In this document: positions 25,940-34,602 of the stretch, piece after piece | Layout: the number at the start of each line of letters is the position of its first letter | Numbering within the stretch: the stretch's first letter is position 1 | Source: Enterococcus ureasiticus | GTDB lineage: Bacteria; Bacillota; Bacilli; Lactobacillales; Enterococcaceae | Length of the DNA stretch: 64,000 nt | NCBI RefSeq assembly: GCF_001730285.1 | Contig: NZ_MIJZ01000015.1 | Location: 1-64,000, forward strand | Reading direction: 5' to 3' | Notes under the pieces: model-generated | Seen by the model: only the letters and a program-made list of their open reading frames with translations | What the model was told of the DNA's origin: nothing | The model's database searches: none | Position numbers and translations under genes: made by a program

Positions 25940-27721
25940 CTACCCTTCCTGTATTTCTTTGTATTTTGGTTGCTTATCAAAATTAAGTTCTGATCCCCAC
26001 TCTCCTTCTGTTTCAAAGATAACGATTTCATTTACTCCTTTTCGTAAAACAGATGCTGGAACATACAAAGAAAGTGTCGGTCCTATGTTCCAAAATCTAC
26101 CTAAGTTGAACCCATTGATGATCACCACTCCTTTACCAAATTCGTGTAAATCAATAAATGTATCAGCAGGCGTTTCAACAGCTAATTCATAGCGGTAAAA
26201 TGCTGGCGTTCCTTCGATCCACGGCTGCTTGTAATCGATATGATCAAGCGTTGAAAAATCAATACTATATTGATCCCATTCACAAATAAAGTGCAAGTCT
26301 GACATGACACCACTACGAATACCTTTTCTCTGTGTATCAGCCAATAATTTATGCCCATAATTCACGCGTCCCATGTTTTCAACTAAAATATCCAGCTGAT
26401 TTTGTTCTTCATTCGGTTTACAAATAATCTTTTCCCCAATTTCATCTCGATATTGGGTAGCGATTTTAGTTTGATTCAAGAAGAAATGAACACGATCACT
26501 TGCATCGATCACACGATAAAATTCTTCACCCGATCGTTTAGGCTCTTTTGTTCGATACAGTATATACCCATAATTCTGTTTTAATTTTTCCATACTTTCA
26601 GGATATTTGCTATGTTGATACTGTGAGATCGATGCTGCAATAGAAAACAGACTAACTTTTTCCTTTAACAGCGCTTTAGCAGGCTCTAGTGATGTTTTCG
26701 TAAGTGGTTCTGATTGTTTTATATCTGGAAACAGCTCATGGATTTTTCGTTGGACTGAGAAAAATTTTTCAGTTGGATTCCCTTGTTCATCTAAAAGTGC
26801 ATCATAGTCATACGACGTTACCTGAGGTAAATCCTTCCGTCCTCTTGCAGAACAACCATTCATAAATCCAAAATTAGTACCGCCATGAAACATATATAAG
26901 TTGATGCTGCCTAATTTTAAAACTTCTCCAACAGCTTCCGCTAATTCTTCTGGATCCCTTCTAATGATTTCTTCTCCCCATCGATTGAACCAACCATCCC
27001 AAAATTCCATACACATTAGCGGCCATTTTTTCCCATGACGTTGATGAAGACCTCTTAGCTCAGTGAAATTCTCTTGGGCTTTTGAGCCGAAATTACCAGT
27101 ACTTAAGATATCTTTTTCCAAGAGCATTCCAGCTGTCTGTGCTTCTTCCCATGCACCATCTGAGGTAAATAACGGAACCGTTACTTTATTTTTTATCATT
27201 AAATCGTAAAGCGCCAACAAATATTCTTTATCCTCACCATACGATCCATACTCATTTTCAAGTTGCATCATAATAACAGGACCGCCGTGCTCGATTTGCA
27301 GTGGCGTGATTTGTAGAAATAGTTCTTCATAATAACGGGCTACTTTTTCAATAAATGTTGGGTCAGATGACCGAATCCGCATCTCTCGCTCATTCAACAA
27401 CCAGGCTGGTAAACCGCCAAACTCCCATTCTGCACATATATAGGGTGACGGACGTAAAATAACAAACAAGCCTATGCTTTCTGCTAAACGTACAAATTTT
27501 TGGATATCTAATTGATTCTCAAAGTCAAATGTTCCTTCTTGCGGTTCATGCAAATTCCACGGAATATACGTTTCTACCGTATTAAACCCTAACGCTTTCA
27601 AATTATATAGCGAGTGATACCACTCTTGTGGTCTAATTCTAAAATAATGTATAGCCCCTGACATGATCTTAAACGGTTTCCCATCCAGTAAAAAATCCTC
27701 TTTCACTTCAAATGTATGCAT
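25940..27721 (-). CDS. bgaC: Beta-galactosidase, GH35 (BgaC-like)
   Basis: A protein of 593 residues without a signal peptide. GH35 motifs are LDGKPFKIMSGAIHYFR, VETYIPWNLHEP, GLFVILRPSPYICAEWEFGG, the acid/base Glu in QLENEYGSY (about Glu157) and the nucleophile Glu in MCMEFWDGWF (about Glu239). C-terminal beta-sandwich domains follow. The closest known equivalent is pneumococcal BgaC, which prefers Gal-beta-1,3-GlcNAc/GalNAc links and is likewise encoded with a mannose-family PTS and agaS. It is the first gene of the operon, behind a promoter with a cre-like site and a palindrome, and divergent from the GntR gene. Confidence 0.92.
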   Translation of the reverse strand: MHTFEVKEDFLLDGKPFKIMSGAIHYFRIRPQEWYHSLYNLKALGFNTVETYIPWNLHEPQEGTFDFENQLDIQKFVRLAESIGLFVILRPSPYICAEWEFGGLPAWLLNEREMRIRSSDPTFIEKVARYYEELFLQITPLQIEHGGPVIMMQLENEYGSYGEDKEYLLALYDLMIKNKVTVPLFTSDGAWEEAQTAGMLLEKDILSTGNFGSKAQENFTELRGLHQRHGKKWPLMCMEFWDGWFNRWGEEIIRRDPEELAEAVGEVLKLGSINLYMFHGGTNFGFMNGCSARGRKDLPQVTSYDYDALLDEQGNPTEKFFSVQRKIHELFPDIKQSEPLTKTSLEPAKALLKEKVSLFSIAASISQYQHSKYPESMEKLKQNYGYILYRTKEPKRSGEEFYRVIDASDRVHFFLNQTKIATQYRDEIGEKIICKPNEEQNQLDILVENMGRVNYGHKLLADTQRKGIRSGVMSDLHFICEWDQYSIDFSTLDHIDYKQPWIEGTPAFYRYELAVETPADTFIDLHEFGKGVVIINGFNLGRFWNIGPTLSLYVPASVLRKGVNEIVIFETEGEWGSELNFDKQPKYKEIQEG

Positions 27722-27734
27722 TCCGACCTCTCCT

Positions 27735-27748
27735 TTAAAACGCTTCCA
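27735..27748 (-). promoter_or_regulatory. cre-like CcpA site before bgaC
   Basis: On the minus strand TGGAAGCGTTTTAA matches 12 of 14 positions of TGWAARCGYTWNCW. It lies between the bgaC promoter and its ribosome site, so glucose repression by roadblock or promoter occlusion is likely. Confidence 0.65.
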
Positions 27749-27770
27749 GTTAATATATTAACATATTAAC
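27749..27770. promoter_or_regulatory. Palindromic operator candidate at the bgaC promoter
   Basis: GTTAATATATTAAC is a perfect 14-base palindrome, followed by a further half site, ATATTAAC. It covers the -10 region and start of the bgaC promoter, and the divergent gene encodes a GntR-type repressor, which is the natural candidate to bind it (inference). Confidence 0.6.
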
Positions 27771-27792
27771 TTCTTTGTGTAGTATTTGTCAA
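27764..27792 (-). promoter_or_regulatory. bgaC operon promoter
   Basis: On the minus strand TTGACA (27792-27787) and TTAATA (27769-27764) are separated by exactly 17 bases. The -35 is consensus, the -10 weaker and embedded in the palindromic operator. Confidence 0.65.
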
Positions 27793-27884
27793 TAAATATA
27801 TTTTTTATTTTCTATCATGAAAAATCATGGCTATTTTTCATCATTTAACTTATTATATTAAGTAAGAGAAAAAGGAGGTGCACT

Positions 27885-28592
27885 ATGAAAATTCCAAAGT
27901 ATCAACAAATCAAAAATGACTTATTAAACAAAATAAAATCTGGCGAATTTGAGCATGGCGATCGTTTTTATAGTGAGAACGAGTTGATCAAGCTATATAA
28001 TGCTAGCTCGATCACCGTGATCAGAGCGATTCAAGAATTAGCGTCAGAAGGCTATCTGGTCCGTTATCAGGGCAAAGGAACTTACGTTTCACGTTCTAGA
28101 AAAAGAAAACTGGTTGAATTTACAGATATCGAAATTTTTGCAGGTAAAACAGAAACTGTTGAAGTTATCAGTATTGTAGAAGAATCTGATCCAAAAATAC
28201 TTAAAGAGCTAAGCTTGCAACCTGACCAAACATACCGCCGAATCACACGTGTTCGTAAAGTCGATGATGTAGCTTTTATTTTGCATTTTACCTATATGCC
28301 GAATCAATTTATCAATCCTGAGGTGCAAGAATTAAGTTATTATGACTCGATCTATGAACGCTTTAAAACGGAATTCGGGATTCACATGTACGATGAGCAC
28401 GCAACTGAAACAAACGAAATTTTATTTCCCACACCAAAAAAAGTAGCAAACCTTTTAGCTATTTCAGAAAATGAACCTGTCGTTTTCCAGAAAAAAAAGA
28501 CGACCTTGCAAGATGGAACCGTAGCAGAATATGTTGAAAGTTATAAAAAATGGGACTACTATAAAATCGAATTTTCGACATACAAAATGTGA
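27885..28592 (+). CDS. GntR-family (HutC/UTRA) transcription regulator
   Basis: A protein of 235 residues. The N-terminal winged HTH reads MKIPKYQQIKNDLLNKI, then GDRFYSENELIKLYNASSIT and YLVRYQGKGTYVS. A UTRA ligand-binding domain follows (FTDIEIFAGKTETVEVI, then SYKKWDYYKIEFS at the end). AAGGAGG precedes the ATG. It is divergent from bgaC across a 160-base region with a palindromic site, so it most likely represses the bgaC-PTS-agaS-lacD operon and responds to a sugar phosphate such as GalN-6-P or GalNAc-6-P (inference). Confidence 0.9.
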   Translation: MKIPKYQQIKNDLLNKIKSGEFEHGDRFYSENELIKLYNASSITVIRAIQELASEGYLVRYQGKGTYVSRSRKRKLVEFTDIEIFAGKTETVEVISIVEESDPKILKELSLQPDQTYRRITRVRKVDDVAFILHFTYMPNQFINPEVQELSYYDSIYERFKTEFGIHMYDEHATETNEILFPTPKKVANLLAISENEPVVFQKKKTTLQDGTVAEYVESYKKWDYYKIEFSTYKM

Positions 28593-28729
28593 TGACCAGC
28601 ACATGCAAGAAATGCGCATAGAATACACCCTTCGTTTCTTTTATGTGTCATTTCCAAGCTTAAATATGAAACCGCTTAACTTTTTTTCAATAGTTTAATA
28701 CGTCAATAAGATGTCAGGAGTTGTTCCAA

Positions 28730-29668
28730 ATGATTCATTTGATTTGCTCAAACCCAGCAATCGATTGAACACTTTTAGTAGAAAATTTTACCGCTGAACG
28801 ACCAAATCGTCCTTATGAAGTAAAAGAATTTGCTGGTGGAAAAAGCTTCAACGTTGCTTATGCAATGGACTTTGAAGGTGCATCCGTTCCTTATTGTATC
28901 CATACGATTTTAGGTGGACGAAATGGAGAATACTTAAAAGAACTTGCCTCAACGAGAGATATTCAACTGGACATAACTGAGGTAGAGGTCAATACACGAT
29001 TTTGCAACATCATTGTAGATACAAAAGCCAGTAAAATTTATCCAATTTATGAAAATAGTTTCGTGTTAGATACACTTTTATTAGACAAATTCACCAAGCA
29101 ATTACTGAATGCCATCAATCCTCAGGATACTGTTGTTTTTTCAGGTTCTTTGATGAAAGGAATGCCTGATAATTATATTGCTCAGATCCAAGAACAATTA
29201 AAAGGGCAAAACATTCGCTTTTTCGTTGATACCAGTGGATCAGCTTTAATTGAAGCCTATAAAGGAAGTCCCGAAGTGATCAAAATCAATGATGAAGAAT
29301 TAGGTGAGTTAGTTCCTGATCACGCTTTTAATGAGTTAGAGGATTACGCTCAGTTTCTAAAATCAGAAACAGCCGCACCTATTTCCTATTTCATTGTCAC
29401 ACTTGGTGCAAAAGGCGTTATCGCAAAATTAAATCAACAGGTCTATCACCTTTTCGTTCCACCTGTACAAGCGAAAAACCCAATTGCCTGTGGTGATTTT
29501 TTTCTGGGCGGATTGGTCAAATACCTAACGTTGGGACGCTTAGAAGATATCGACGTCTTAAAAAAAGCAGTCAGCTATTCAACTGCCAATGTGCTTAACT
29601 GGTTCCCTGAAATGAAACAAGTCGATATCGATCGGATCGAACAAGAAATCATCATCAAACAGTTATAA
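28730..29668 (+). pseudogene. lacC: PfkB-family sugar-phosphate kinase (LacC-like) with in-frame stop
   Basis: The frame from ATG 28730 reads MIHLICSNPAID, then TGA at 28766-28768, then resumes TLLVENFTAERPNRP, EFAGGKSFNVAYAM and so on to the stop at 29666-29668. The whole would be 312 residues, the usual size of LacC/FruK kinases. The second PfkB motif is recognisable as NPIACGDFFLGG, with GSLMKGMPDNY and VTLGAKGVIAK. One base change, for example TGG to TGA, would explain the stop. An internal ATG at 28865 opens 267 residues, but it lacks a ribosome site and the substrate-binding N-terminus. The kinase step of the tagatose route is therefore probably lost here, unless the stop is a sequencing error. 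Confidence 0.8.
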
Positions 29669-29691
29669 CAAAATAAATTAGACAATTCCTC

Positions 29692-29720
29692 TTGACCTGA
29701 TACGCGTTTCATACTTTATA
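29692..29720 (+). promoter_or_regulatory. Promoter of the orf96-lacI pair
   Basis: TTGACC and TTTATA are separated by 17 bases, about 30 bases before the start of the 96-residue gene. Confidence 0.6.
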
Positions 29721-29749
29721 GTTGAAAAAAAGACAGGAGGAATCGATTT

Positions 29750-30040
29750 ATGATGAATGGCATGCTTGAATTAACGGATTGTTTAGGTCTCGATTATTAC
29801 TTCGTTTCTTTATCAACTGAACATGGAGTACTTGTGATCCGTAGTTTGAATAACTATTGCAAACCGATCGATAAAGCAGTAAAATTGGCTGAAATAGAAG
29901 GTCTAACGTTTGAAGAAGAAGGCGAGCTTGATTTTATTTGCTTTGACTATGAGGATGAACACTATCACTTTATTGATTATGGGAATCACTTAATGCCTTT
30001 TTTAAGTCGAATTTTGCGTCCCGTAAGCGTTAGTTACTAG
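29750..30040 (+). CDS. Small acidic protein, unknown function
   Basis: A protein of 96 residues, acidic and aromatic-rich in the C-terminal half (EEEGELDFICFDYEDEHYHFIDYG), with no signal peptide or membrane segment. ACAGGAGG precedes the ATG and a good promoter stands upstream. I do not recognise the family. It lies 18 bases before a LacI-family gene and is probably co-transcribed with it, which suggests a role tied to that regulator, but nothing in the sequence defines it. Confidence 0.65.
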   Translation: MMNGMLELTDCLGLDYYFVSLSTEHGVLVIRSLNNYCKPIDKAVKLAEIEGLTFEEEGELDFICFDYEDEHYHFIDYGNHLMPFLSRILRPVSVSY

Positions 30041-30058
30041 GCTTGAAAGGAGTCACTT

Positions 30059-30985
30059 ATGGCAAATATTCGTGATATTGCCAAGTTATCTGGTTATTCA
30101 GTCGCTACCGTTTCTCGTGTTTTGAATAATCATCCTTATGTATCTGAGGAAAAACGAGCAAAGATCTTGAACATCATGCATGAGCTTGATTATATACCCA
30201 ATGCTAAAGCACGTGATTTAAGTAGTGGAAAATCAAAACATATTGCGGTCATGATCCCTTATGCCAACCATCCTTATTCAGATAAAATCGTCAGCGGTAT
30301 CTTGAATGCTGCTTTTGAGGATGGCTATAAAGTAACCCTGCTTCCAACTAATTATGATCCTAAAATCGAAAAACACTATTTGGATGAATTAGCCGCAAAA
30401 GCGTGGGACGGCATGATCATTACCTCAAAAAAAGTTTCTTTTGAAACCATTGCACGTTATCTAAAATATGCGCCCATCGTTTGTTGTGAGGATACGGGTG
30501 ATTTCCCCATTTCCTGTGTTTCGATCAAGCGTGAAACATCCTATGTCGATCTTTTTACTAGTTTGAAAAAACAAGGGCATCATAAAATCGGTTTAACAGT
30601 CGGACGTACTGAAAAAGAAAGTGCTAGTACTGGACTGGTTTTGCAAGCATATAGCAATATTATCGGCTATTCGGATGAGTCAATGATCGTTAGAAACTGC
30701 CGTACATACGAAGATGGCATCCAGGCTGGGAAGCATTTTGCAAAGTTAAAGGAACTTGAAGTGATCGTCACCAATGGAGATGATGTGGCTGCTGGTATTT
30801 TGCAACATGTTTCTCTAGACCAAGTGACTGTGATCGGCGAGGAAAATTTACTTTCTAGCAGACTACTCAATTTTTCTACAATCGATCATCATATCGATCA
30901 GTGCGGGGAAGCAGCTTTTCATCTTTTGTGGGAAGAAAAAAGTAGAACAGTGTCAATTCCTTATACATTTATTAAACGAGGGTAG
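30059..30985 (+). CDS. LacI-family transcription regulator
   Basis: A protein of 308 residues. The N-terminal lambda-repressor-like HTH is MANIRDIAKLSGYSVATVSRVLNNHPYVSEE with the hinge helix YIPNAKARDLSSGKS; a periplasmic-binding-type sugar domain follows (IAVMIPYANHPYSDKIVSGI). It is slightly shorter than the usual ~330 residues. AAAGGAG precedes the ATG. It ends the plus-strand part of the glycan locus and is closed by a strong terminator. Target genes could be the nearby kinase, lacD or GH101 units; the sequence does not decide. Confidence 0.9.
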   Translation: MANIRDIAKLSGYSVATVSRVLNNHPYVSEEKRAKILNIMHELDYIPNAKARDLSSGKSKHIAVMIPYANHPYSDKIVSGILNAAFEDGYKVTLLPTNYDPKIEKHYLDELAAKAWDGMIITSKKVSFETIARYLKYAPIVCCEDTGDFPISCVSIKRETSYVDLFTSLKKQGHHKIGLTVGRTEKESASTGLVLQAYSNIIGYSDESMIVRNCRTYEDGIQAGKHFAKLKELEVIVTNGDDVAAGILQHVSLDQVTVIGEENLLSSRLLNFSTIDHHIDQCGEAAFHLLWEEKSRTVSIPYTFIKRG

Positions 30986-31014
30986 GAGATGAAACACTTA
31001 CTCCATGATTTGCC

Positions 31015-31075
31015 AACTAAAAAGGGACTATAAAATACAGCGCGTCGTCTGCTGTATTTTATAGTCCCTTTTAGT
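31015..31075. terminator. Strong bidirectional terminator
   Basis: A long stem in which GGGACTATAAAATACAGC pairs with GCTGTATTTTATAGTCCC, extended outward by A and T tracts. It lies between the convergent lacI-like and DUF1801 genes and touches the stop codon of the latter. Confidence 0.9.
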
Positions 31076-31474
31076 TTATCTCTTATGGTAAGTCAATGCT
31101 TGTTCAATACAAAAAGTCAGTTCATTGACTGGCAGTTCTTTTTCAGGATCAAGTACAATTGCTCGATTCTTAGAAAAATCAAACACATCAATAAACAACG
31201 CTCTAAATTCCTCTACTAATGTTGTTTGACAGTGAAAGAAAATCGCGATTTTTTCAGCACCAAAACGATCGATGCGGATTGGGCTACCTGACTTGCTTAC
31301 TTTCGTTGCATAAGAAGGTTGATTCCATTTTAAACTTTCTTCCAACTCACCAACAACCGTTAAACGCGCTGCCGTATTAAAAATCAGTTCACGAAGTGCC
31401 AGTAAAGGTTTTCGATACTCTTCAGGATAATGTTCAAAGACAGTTGCTACACCTACATCTGTGATTCCTTTCAT
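31076..31474 (-). CDS. DUF1801 domain protein
   Basis: A protein of 132 residues. Family features are the start VATVFEHYPEEYRKPLLALRELI, the middle ELEESLKWNQPSYAT and the block IAIFFHCQTTLVEEFR. DUF1801 proteins share the YdhG/YyaH-like fold and have no firmly established function. It lies 15 bases after the GyrI-like gene and is probably co-transcribed with it. Confidence 0.85.
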   Translation of the reverse strand: MKGITDVGVATVFEHYPEEYRKPLLALRELIFNTAARLTVVGELEESLKWNQPSYATKVSKSGSPIRIDRFGAEKIAIFFHCQTTLVEEFRALFIDVFDFSKNRAIVLDPEKELPVNELTFCIEQALTYHKR

Positions 31475-31489
31475 TTTATCCCTCTTTTA

Positions 31490-32014
31490 CTATTTTATAG
31501 GAATCCATAATTCACACTGATAATCTGCCGCTTCCATGTCTCCAAGCGGATAAAATTCAATTCTTGGAATCTCAGTATTCTCCAAAACCGGCTCATCTGT
31601 CCATGGTGCTTGCATATTTTGTTTTAGTTGCATCAAATTGTTACGCTCAAAAGGTTGGTTTTCAGCGATTGCTTTAACTCCTGCTGAAATTGCGCCAATA
31701 CACTCAAATACTGCCCAAGCTGATGCTGGAAAATACCGATCATTTAAATCGTTTTTAGCAAATCCCTCGTGATTTACACTCGTTCCAATCGTATAGTTAA
31801 ATTGTTCTTGTTGGCTCTCGTTACTATCTGAAACACCTAATAACCCCTGAACGATGCCATCTGAAACAGACAACAACTGATTGATTTTCGCTTCAGTCAA
31901 ATTTGACCAGAAGTGTGATATTTCATAAAAATTTTCATTACTTTTGATCTTAACCATTTCTTTTGTGTACCCTCTAACAGTAAATGCGGCTTTTTGCTCA
32001 ACTCTATAATTCAT
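31490..32014 (-). CDS. GyrI-like/AraC effector-binding domain protein
   Basis: A protein of about 174 residues. It starts MNYRVEQKAAFTVRGYTKEM and contains the small-molecule-binding fold of AraC-type effector domains (YFPASAWAVFECIGAIS, RIEFYPLGDMEAADYQCELWIPIK). There is no DNA-binding domain. AAGGGG precedes the ATG at 32014; the upstream in-frame ATG (32053) lacks a ribosome site. Such proteins bind cationic or planar compounds, or inhibit gyrase, in other species; the ligand here is unknown. Confidence 0.8.
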   Translation of the reverse strand: MNYRVEQKAAFTVRGYTKEMVKIKSNENFYEISHFWSNLTEAKINQLLSVSDGIVQGLLGVSDSNESQQEQFNYTIGTSVNHEGFAKNDLNDRYFPASAWAVFECIGAISAGVKAIAENQPFERNNLMQLKQNMQAPWTDEPVLENTEIPRIEFYPLGDMEAADYQCELWIPIK

Positions 32015-32100
32015 AGTATCATCCCCTTTTATATGATGACTATAAATTAACATGGAAATGCTGACAACTTCATGTCATCATTTCAACTATTTCTAAAGAA

Positions 32101-32826
32101 TCACATATCAGCTGAGGTAAAAACTTCAGATACATCATCGTCTTCTTCTAGTTTATCAATCAACATTTGCAGTTGTTCTTGTTGATCCTCTTCCAATTCT
32201 ACTAAAGTTTGCGGCACCATCGTCAATTCAGCTTGCGCCAACGTATAGCCATCTTTCTCTAAAGTATCTCTGACTGTAGTAAAATCTTCTGGTGCCGTAT
32301 AAATTTCAAACACGTCTTCTGATGTTTCTAAATCCTCTGCGCCTGCTTCCAGCACATTTTCAAACATCGTATCTTCATCAACAGAAAGACCTGAGCGCTC
32401 AATTGCGATATACCCTTTACGATCAAACATATAGCTAACAGAACCTGTTTCGCCTAAAGAACCGCCATTTCTAGTAAATGCAACCCGGACATTCGTTGCT
32501 GTGCGGTTACGATTATCTGTCAAAGCATAAACTAAAATCGCAACACCTGCTGGTCCATAGCCTTCATAAGTAATCTCATCATAATGCTCATTTTCTCCTG
32601 CACTACTGGCTTTTTTGATTGCGCGGTCAATATTATCATTTGGCATATTAGCAGCTTTGGCTTTATCCATAACCAGTCTTAACGCTGCATTAGTTGCAGG
32701 ATCAGCTCCTCCGGCTTTGGCTGCCATATAAATTTCTCTTGATAACTTTTGAAATATCTTCCCACGCTTTGCATCTTGTGCATTTTTTCTACCTTGAATA
32801 TTTTTCCACTTACTGTGACCTGCCAT
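32101..32826 (-). CDS. yebC: YebC/PmpR-family regulator
   Basis: A protein of 241 residues, typical of the family: [25 protein letters not shown], then [14 protein letters not shown] and [22 protein letters not shown]. Members act as transcription regulators and, as shown for some (YebC2 type), help ribosomes translate difficult proline stretches. GAGGAGG precedes the ATG. Copy 2 of the dispersed repeat ends just before this ribosome site. Confidence 0.93.
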   Translation of the reverse strand: MAGHSKWKNIQGRKNAQDAKRGKIFQKLSREIYMAAKAGGADPATNAALRLVMDKAKAANMPNDNIDRAIKKASSAGENEHYDEITYEGYGPAGVAILVYALTDNRNRTATNVRVAFTRNGGSLGETGSVSYMFDRKGYIAIERSGLSVDEDTMFENVLEAGAEDLETSEDVFEIYTAPEDFTTVRDTLEKDGYTLAQAELTMVPQTLVELEEDQQEQLQMLIDKLEEDDDVSEVFTSADM

Positions 32827-32844
32827 TTTTTTTCCTCCTCGTAT

Positions 32845-32945
32845 AAAAGTGTAGTGGGCTCGTTCAGCTCTGACAGAAAACTCTAAAAGCTGAAAGAGCT
32901 CGCTCAGCTTTTTCCCGAAAGGCTAGCTCTTGAAACTAGCTAACG
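32845..32945 (-). repeat. Dispersed intergenic repeat, copy 2 (before yebC)
   Basis: Shares the GTGTAGTGGGCTCGTT end with copy 1 and the CCGAAAGGCTAGC end with copy 4. Internal hairpins are AAGCTGA/TCAGCTT (32887-32893 with 32904-32910) and GCTAG/CTAGC (32922-32926 with 32936-32940). On the transcript it ends about five bases before the ribosome site of yebC. Confidence 0.75.
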
Positions 32946-33085
32946 TTCAACAGCTCTATAACGCTTACTTATCTTCTATTTTACTATGCTTCTAAATAGT
33001 TGCAACCTTTACTCTTATTTGAAACAGATTGCAGTAAAAAAAGGTCAGTCAACCTATCTTAATAGTTGTCTCACCTTCCATTTTT

Positions 33086-33295
33086 TTAATCAATAACCTC
33101 TAGACATAGATTTACATCACGCAATTTGAACATTACTCCATCTTTAAACGAAATCGTACATTCTTCTTGTGCACCACTTAACAGTTGAATATTGATACAT
33201 TCTGTATCTGGAAAAATGCGGTAGGCCAACATCCCTAATGTGGGAATCGTCATAGTATCTCTTGTTTGCCTTTTATTAATAGTCATAATTTCCAT
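33086..33295 (-). CDS. Small hypothetical protein
   Basis: An open frame of 69 residues, without signal peptide or membrane segment, ending CTISFKDGVMFKLRDVNLCLEVID. The ribosome site before the first ATG is weak (GAAGTG). I do not recognise a family. It lies alone between yebC and the YxeA-like gene, and could be a real small gene or a chance frame. Confidence 0.45.
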   Translation of the reverse strand: MEIMTINKRQTRDTMTIPTLGMLAYRIFPDTECINIQLLSGAQEECTISFKDGVMFKLRDVNLCLEVID

Positions 33296-33375
33296 GATTT
33301 ATCACTTCTTACTCTTATTATAAAAGGGTTTGTTTTAAATTTGAGTATCTTTTACATAAGAGTTCTTTCATTTAG

Positions 33376-33768
33376 CTACAATAACGACATTACTTTTTCT
33401 GGCAAGGCTTGCTTATCGATTTCTTCCCAAAATATCACATTCTGACCTTTAACAGTGAGTTTAAGAAATTTATCTGGCGTTAACTTTTTTCCAAACGAAA
33501 TATATTCTACTTTTCGCTTTTCGCCCTTATTCGTGTAACAAGTTTGAACGTACGCAAAATTTTCTATTTTGGTGACTGCATCTGGGTATGTGTAATTGTA
33601 TTTTTCAGTTGTTTTAGTATAAAGAGTTGCCGTTTTGACAAATGGATTAAAGTAATCAATCATCGTTGCAGCAGTTGAGGTATTATTATATGTAAAAATT
33701 CTAAGTCCGATAATACTGATTACTACGATGGCGATTAGCATCAGAAATGTTTTACAAAAATGTTTCAT
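33376..33768 (-). CDS. YxeA-family (DUF1093) exported protein
   Basis: A protein of 130 residues with an N-terminal membrane or signal segment (FLMLIAIVVISIIGLRIF). The DUF1093 pattern is visible: LYTKTTEKYNYTYPDAVTKI, YTNKGEKRKVEYISFGKKL, PDKFLKLTVKG and WEEIDKQALPEKV. These small secreted or anchored proteins are common in Bacillota and resemble an OB-like fold; their function is unknown. There is no lipobox Cys, so it is either cleaved elsewhere or stays anchored. Confidence 0.8.
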   Translation of the reverse strand: MKHFCKTFLMLIAIVVISIIGLRIFTYNNTSTAATMIDYFNPFVKTATLYTKTTEKYNYTYPDAVTKIENFAYVQTCYTNKGEKRKVEYISFGKKLTPDKFLKLTVKGQNVIFWEEIDKQALPEKVMSLL

Positions 33769-33881
33769 CAGATGCTGCTCACTCCTCTTCGACTGATTTC
33801 ATATACTCTACTCATAATAGCGTTTTTTTATTCTATATACATCCAGCTAGAGACTGATTTTTCGAATTAAATTATAAAAAC

Positions 33882-33922
33882 AAATGAAGCAAGGCTCTGA
33901 ATATCAAAGTCTTGCTCCATTT
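33882..33922 (-). terminator. Hairpin terminator after vanZ-like gene
   Basis: AAATGGAGCAAG pairs with CTTGCTTCATTT with one mismatch and is followed by GTTTTTAT on the minus strand. It lies about 60 bases beyond the VanZ-like stop codon. Confidence 0.65.
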
Positions 33923-33979
33923 ATTTTTTTATTTGAAAAAAAATTTAATTACTGTACCATATGTTTAGGACTGTTCAAT

Positions 33980-34483
33980 TTATTTTTTTCTCAGTTTTTT
34001 GATACCTATCACAAGCAAACAAAGAACAACTGCTGTAAGTGCTCCGATAGAATCTAACATCACATCCTGAAATAGTGGCGATCGCCCGCCTGTCAACATT
34101 TGATGGTATTCATCCAAACCAGCGTAACCAGTTGCTGTCAGCCAGGCAACAACGCCGATCAACAGTGGTTGTTTGATTTTCATGTTTAATCCGATAAACC
34201 AACTTCCACCTAATAAAAAGTATGTACCAAAATGAGCTCCTTTACGAATAAAGAACTCCACAAATTTTGTATATCCTCGTGCTTGAATACTTACTTCACT
34301 TCCAGCATAACTAAATGAAATTCCTTTTAATTGATCTTTAAATGGATGATTACTCAATAACTTGTCCAGCAATCCAACTTGAGATTGTTGTTCATAGGTT
34401 TGAGAGGAGCTGTAAAATAAAACAGCCATGATCAAAAAGGCCAGAAATATATAAAAATTACTATTTTTCAACTGTTTTTTCAA
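33980..34483 (-). CDS. VanZ-like membrane protein
   Basis: A protein of 167 residues with about four membrane helices. The VanZ pattern is clear: FFIRKGAHFGTYFLLGGSWF, then YAGLDEYHQMLTGGRSPLFQDVMLDSIGA, with the conserved Lys-His and Asp-Glu-His-Q-F/M residues. VanZ itself gives low-level teicoplanin resistance; most family members are chromosomal and uncharacterised. It is divergent from pepF. Confidence 0.85.
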   Translation of the reverse strand: MKKQLKNSNFYIFLAFLIMAVLFYSSSQTYEQQSQVGLLDKLLSNHPFKDQLKGISFSYAGSEVSIQARGYTKFVEFFIRKGAHFGTYFLLGGSWFIGLNMKIKQPLLIGVVAWLTATGYAGLDEYHQMLTGGRSPLFQDVMLDSIGALTAVVLCLLVIGIKKLRKK

Positions 34484-34602
34484 TTTGTCACCTCGTTTCA
34501 GTTACTATTATAGTAGTTTTTCTAAATAAAATAAACAATCGCTCAATCTTTTTTTCTTGTGATATACTAGAAGAAATAGAATTAAGAAAGAAGGAATCAG
34601 AT

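Noticed and set aside
28865-29668. Independent 267-codon kinase gene
   Set aside because: Homology continues upstream through the TGA to 28730, and no ribosome site precedes 28865.
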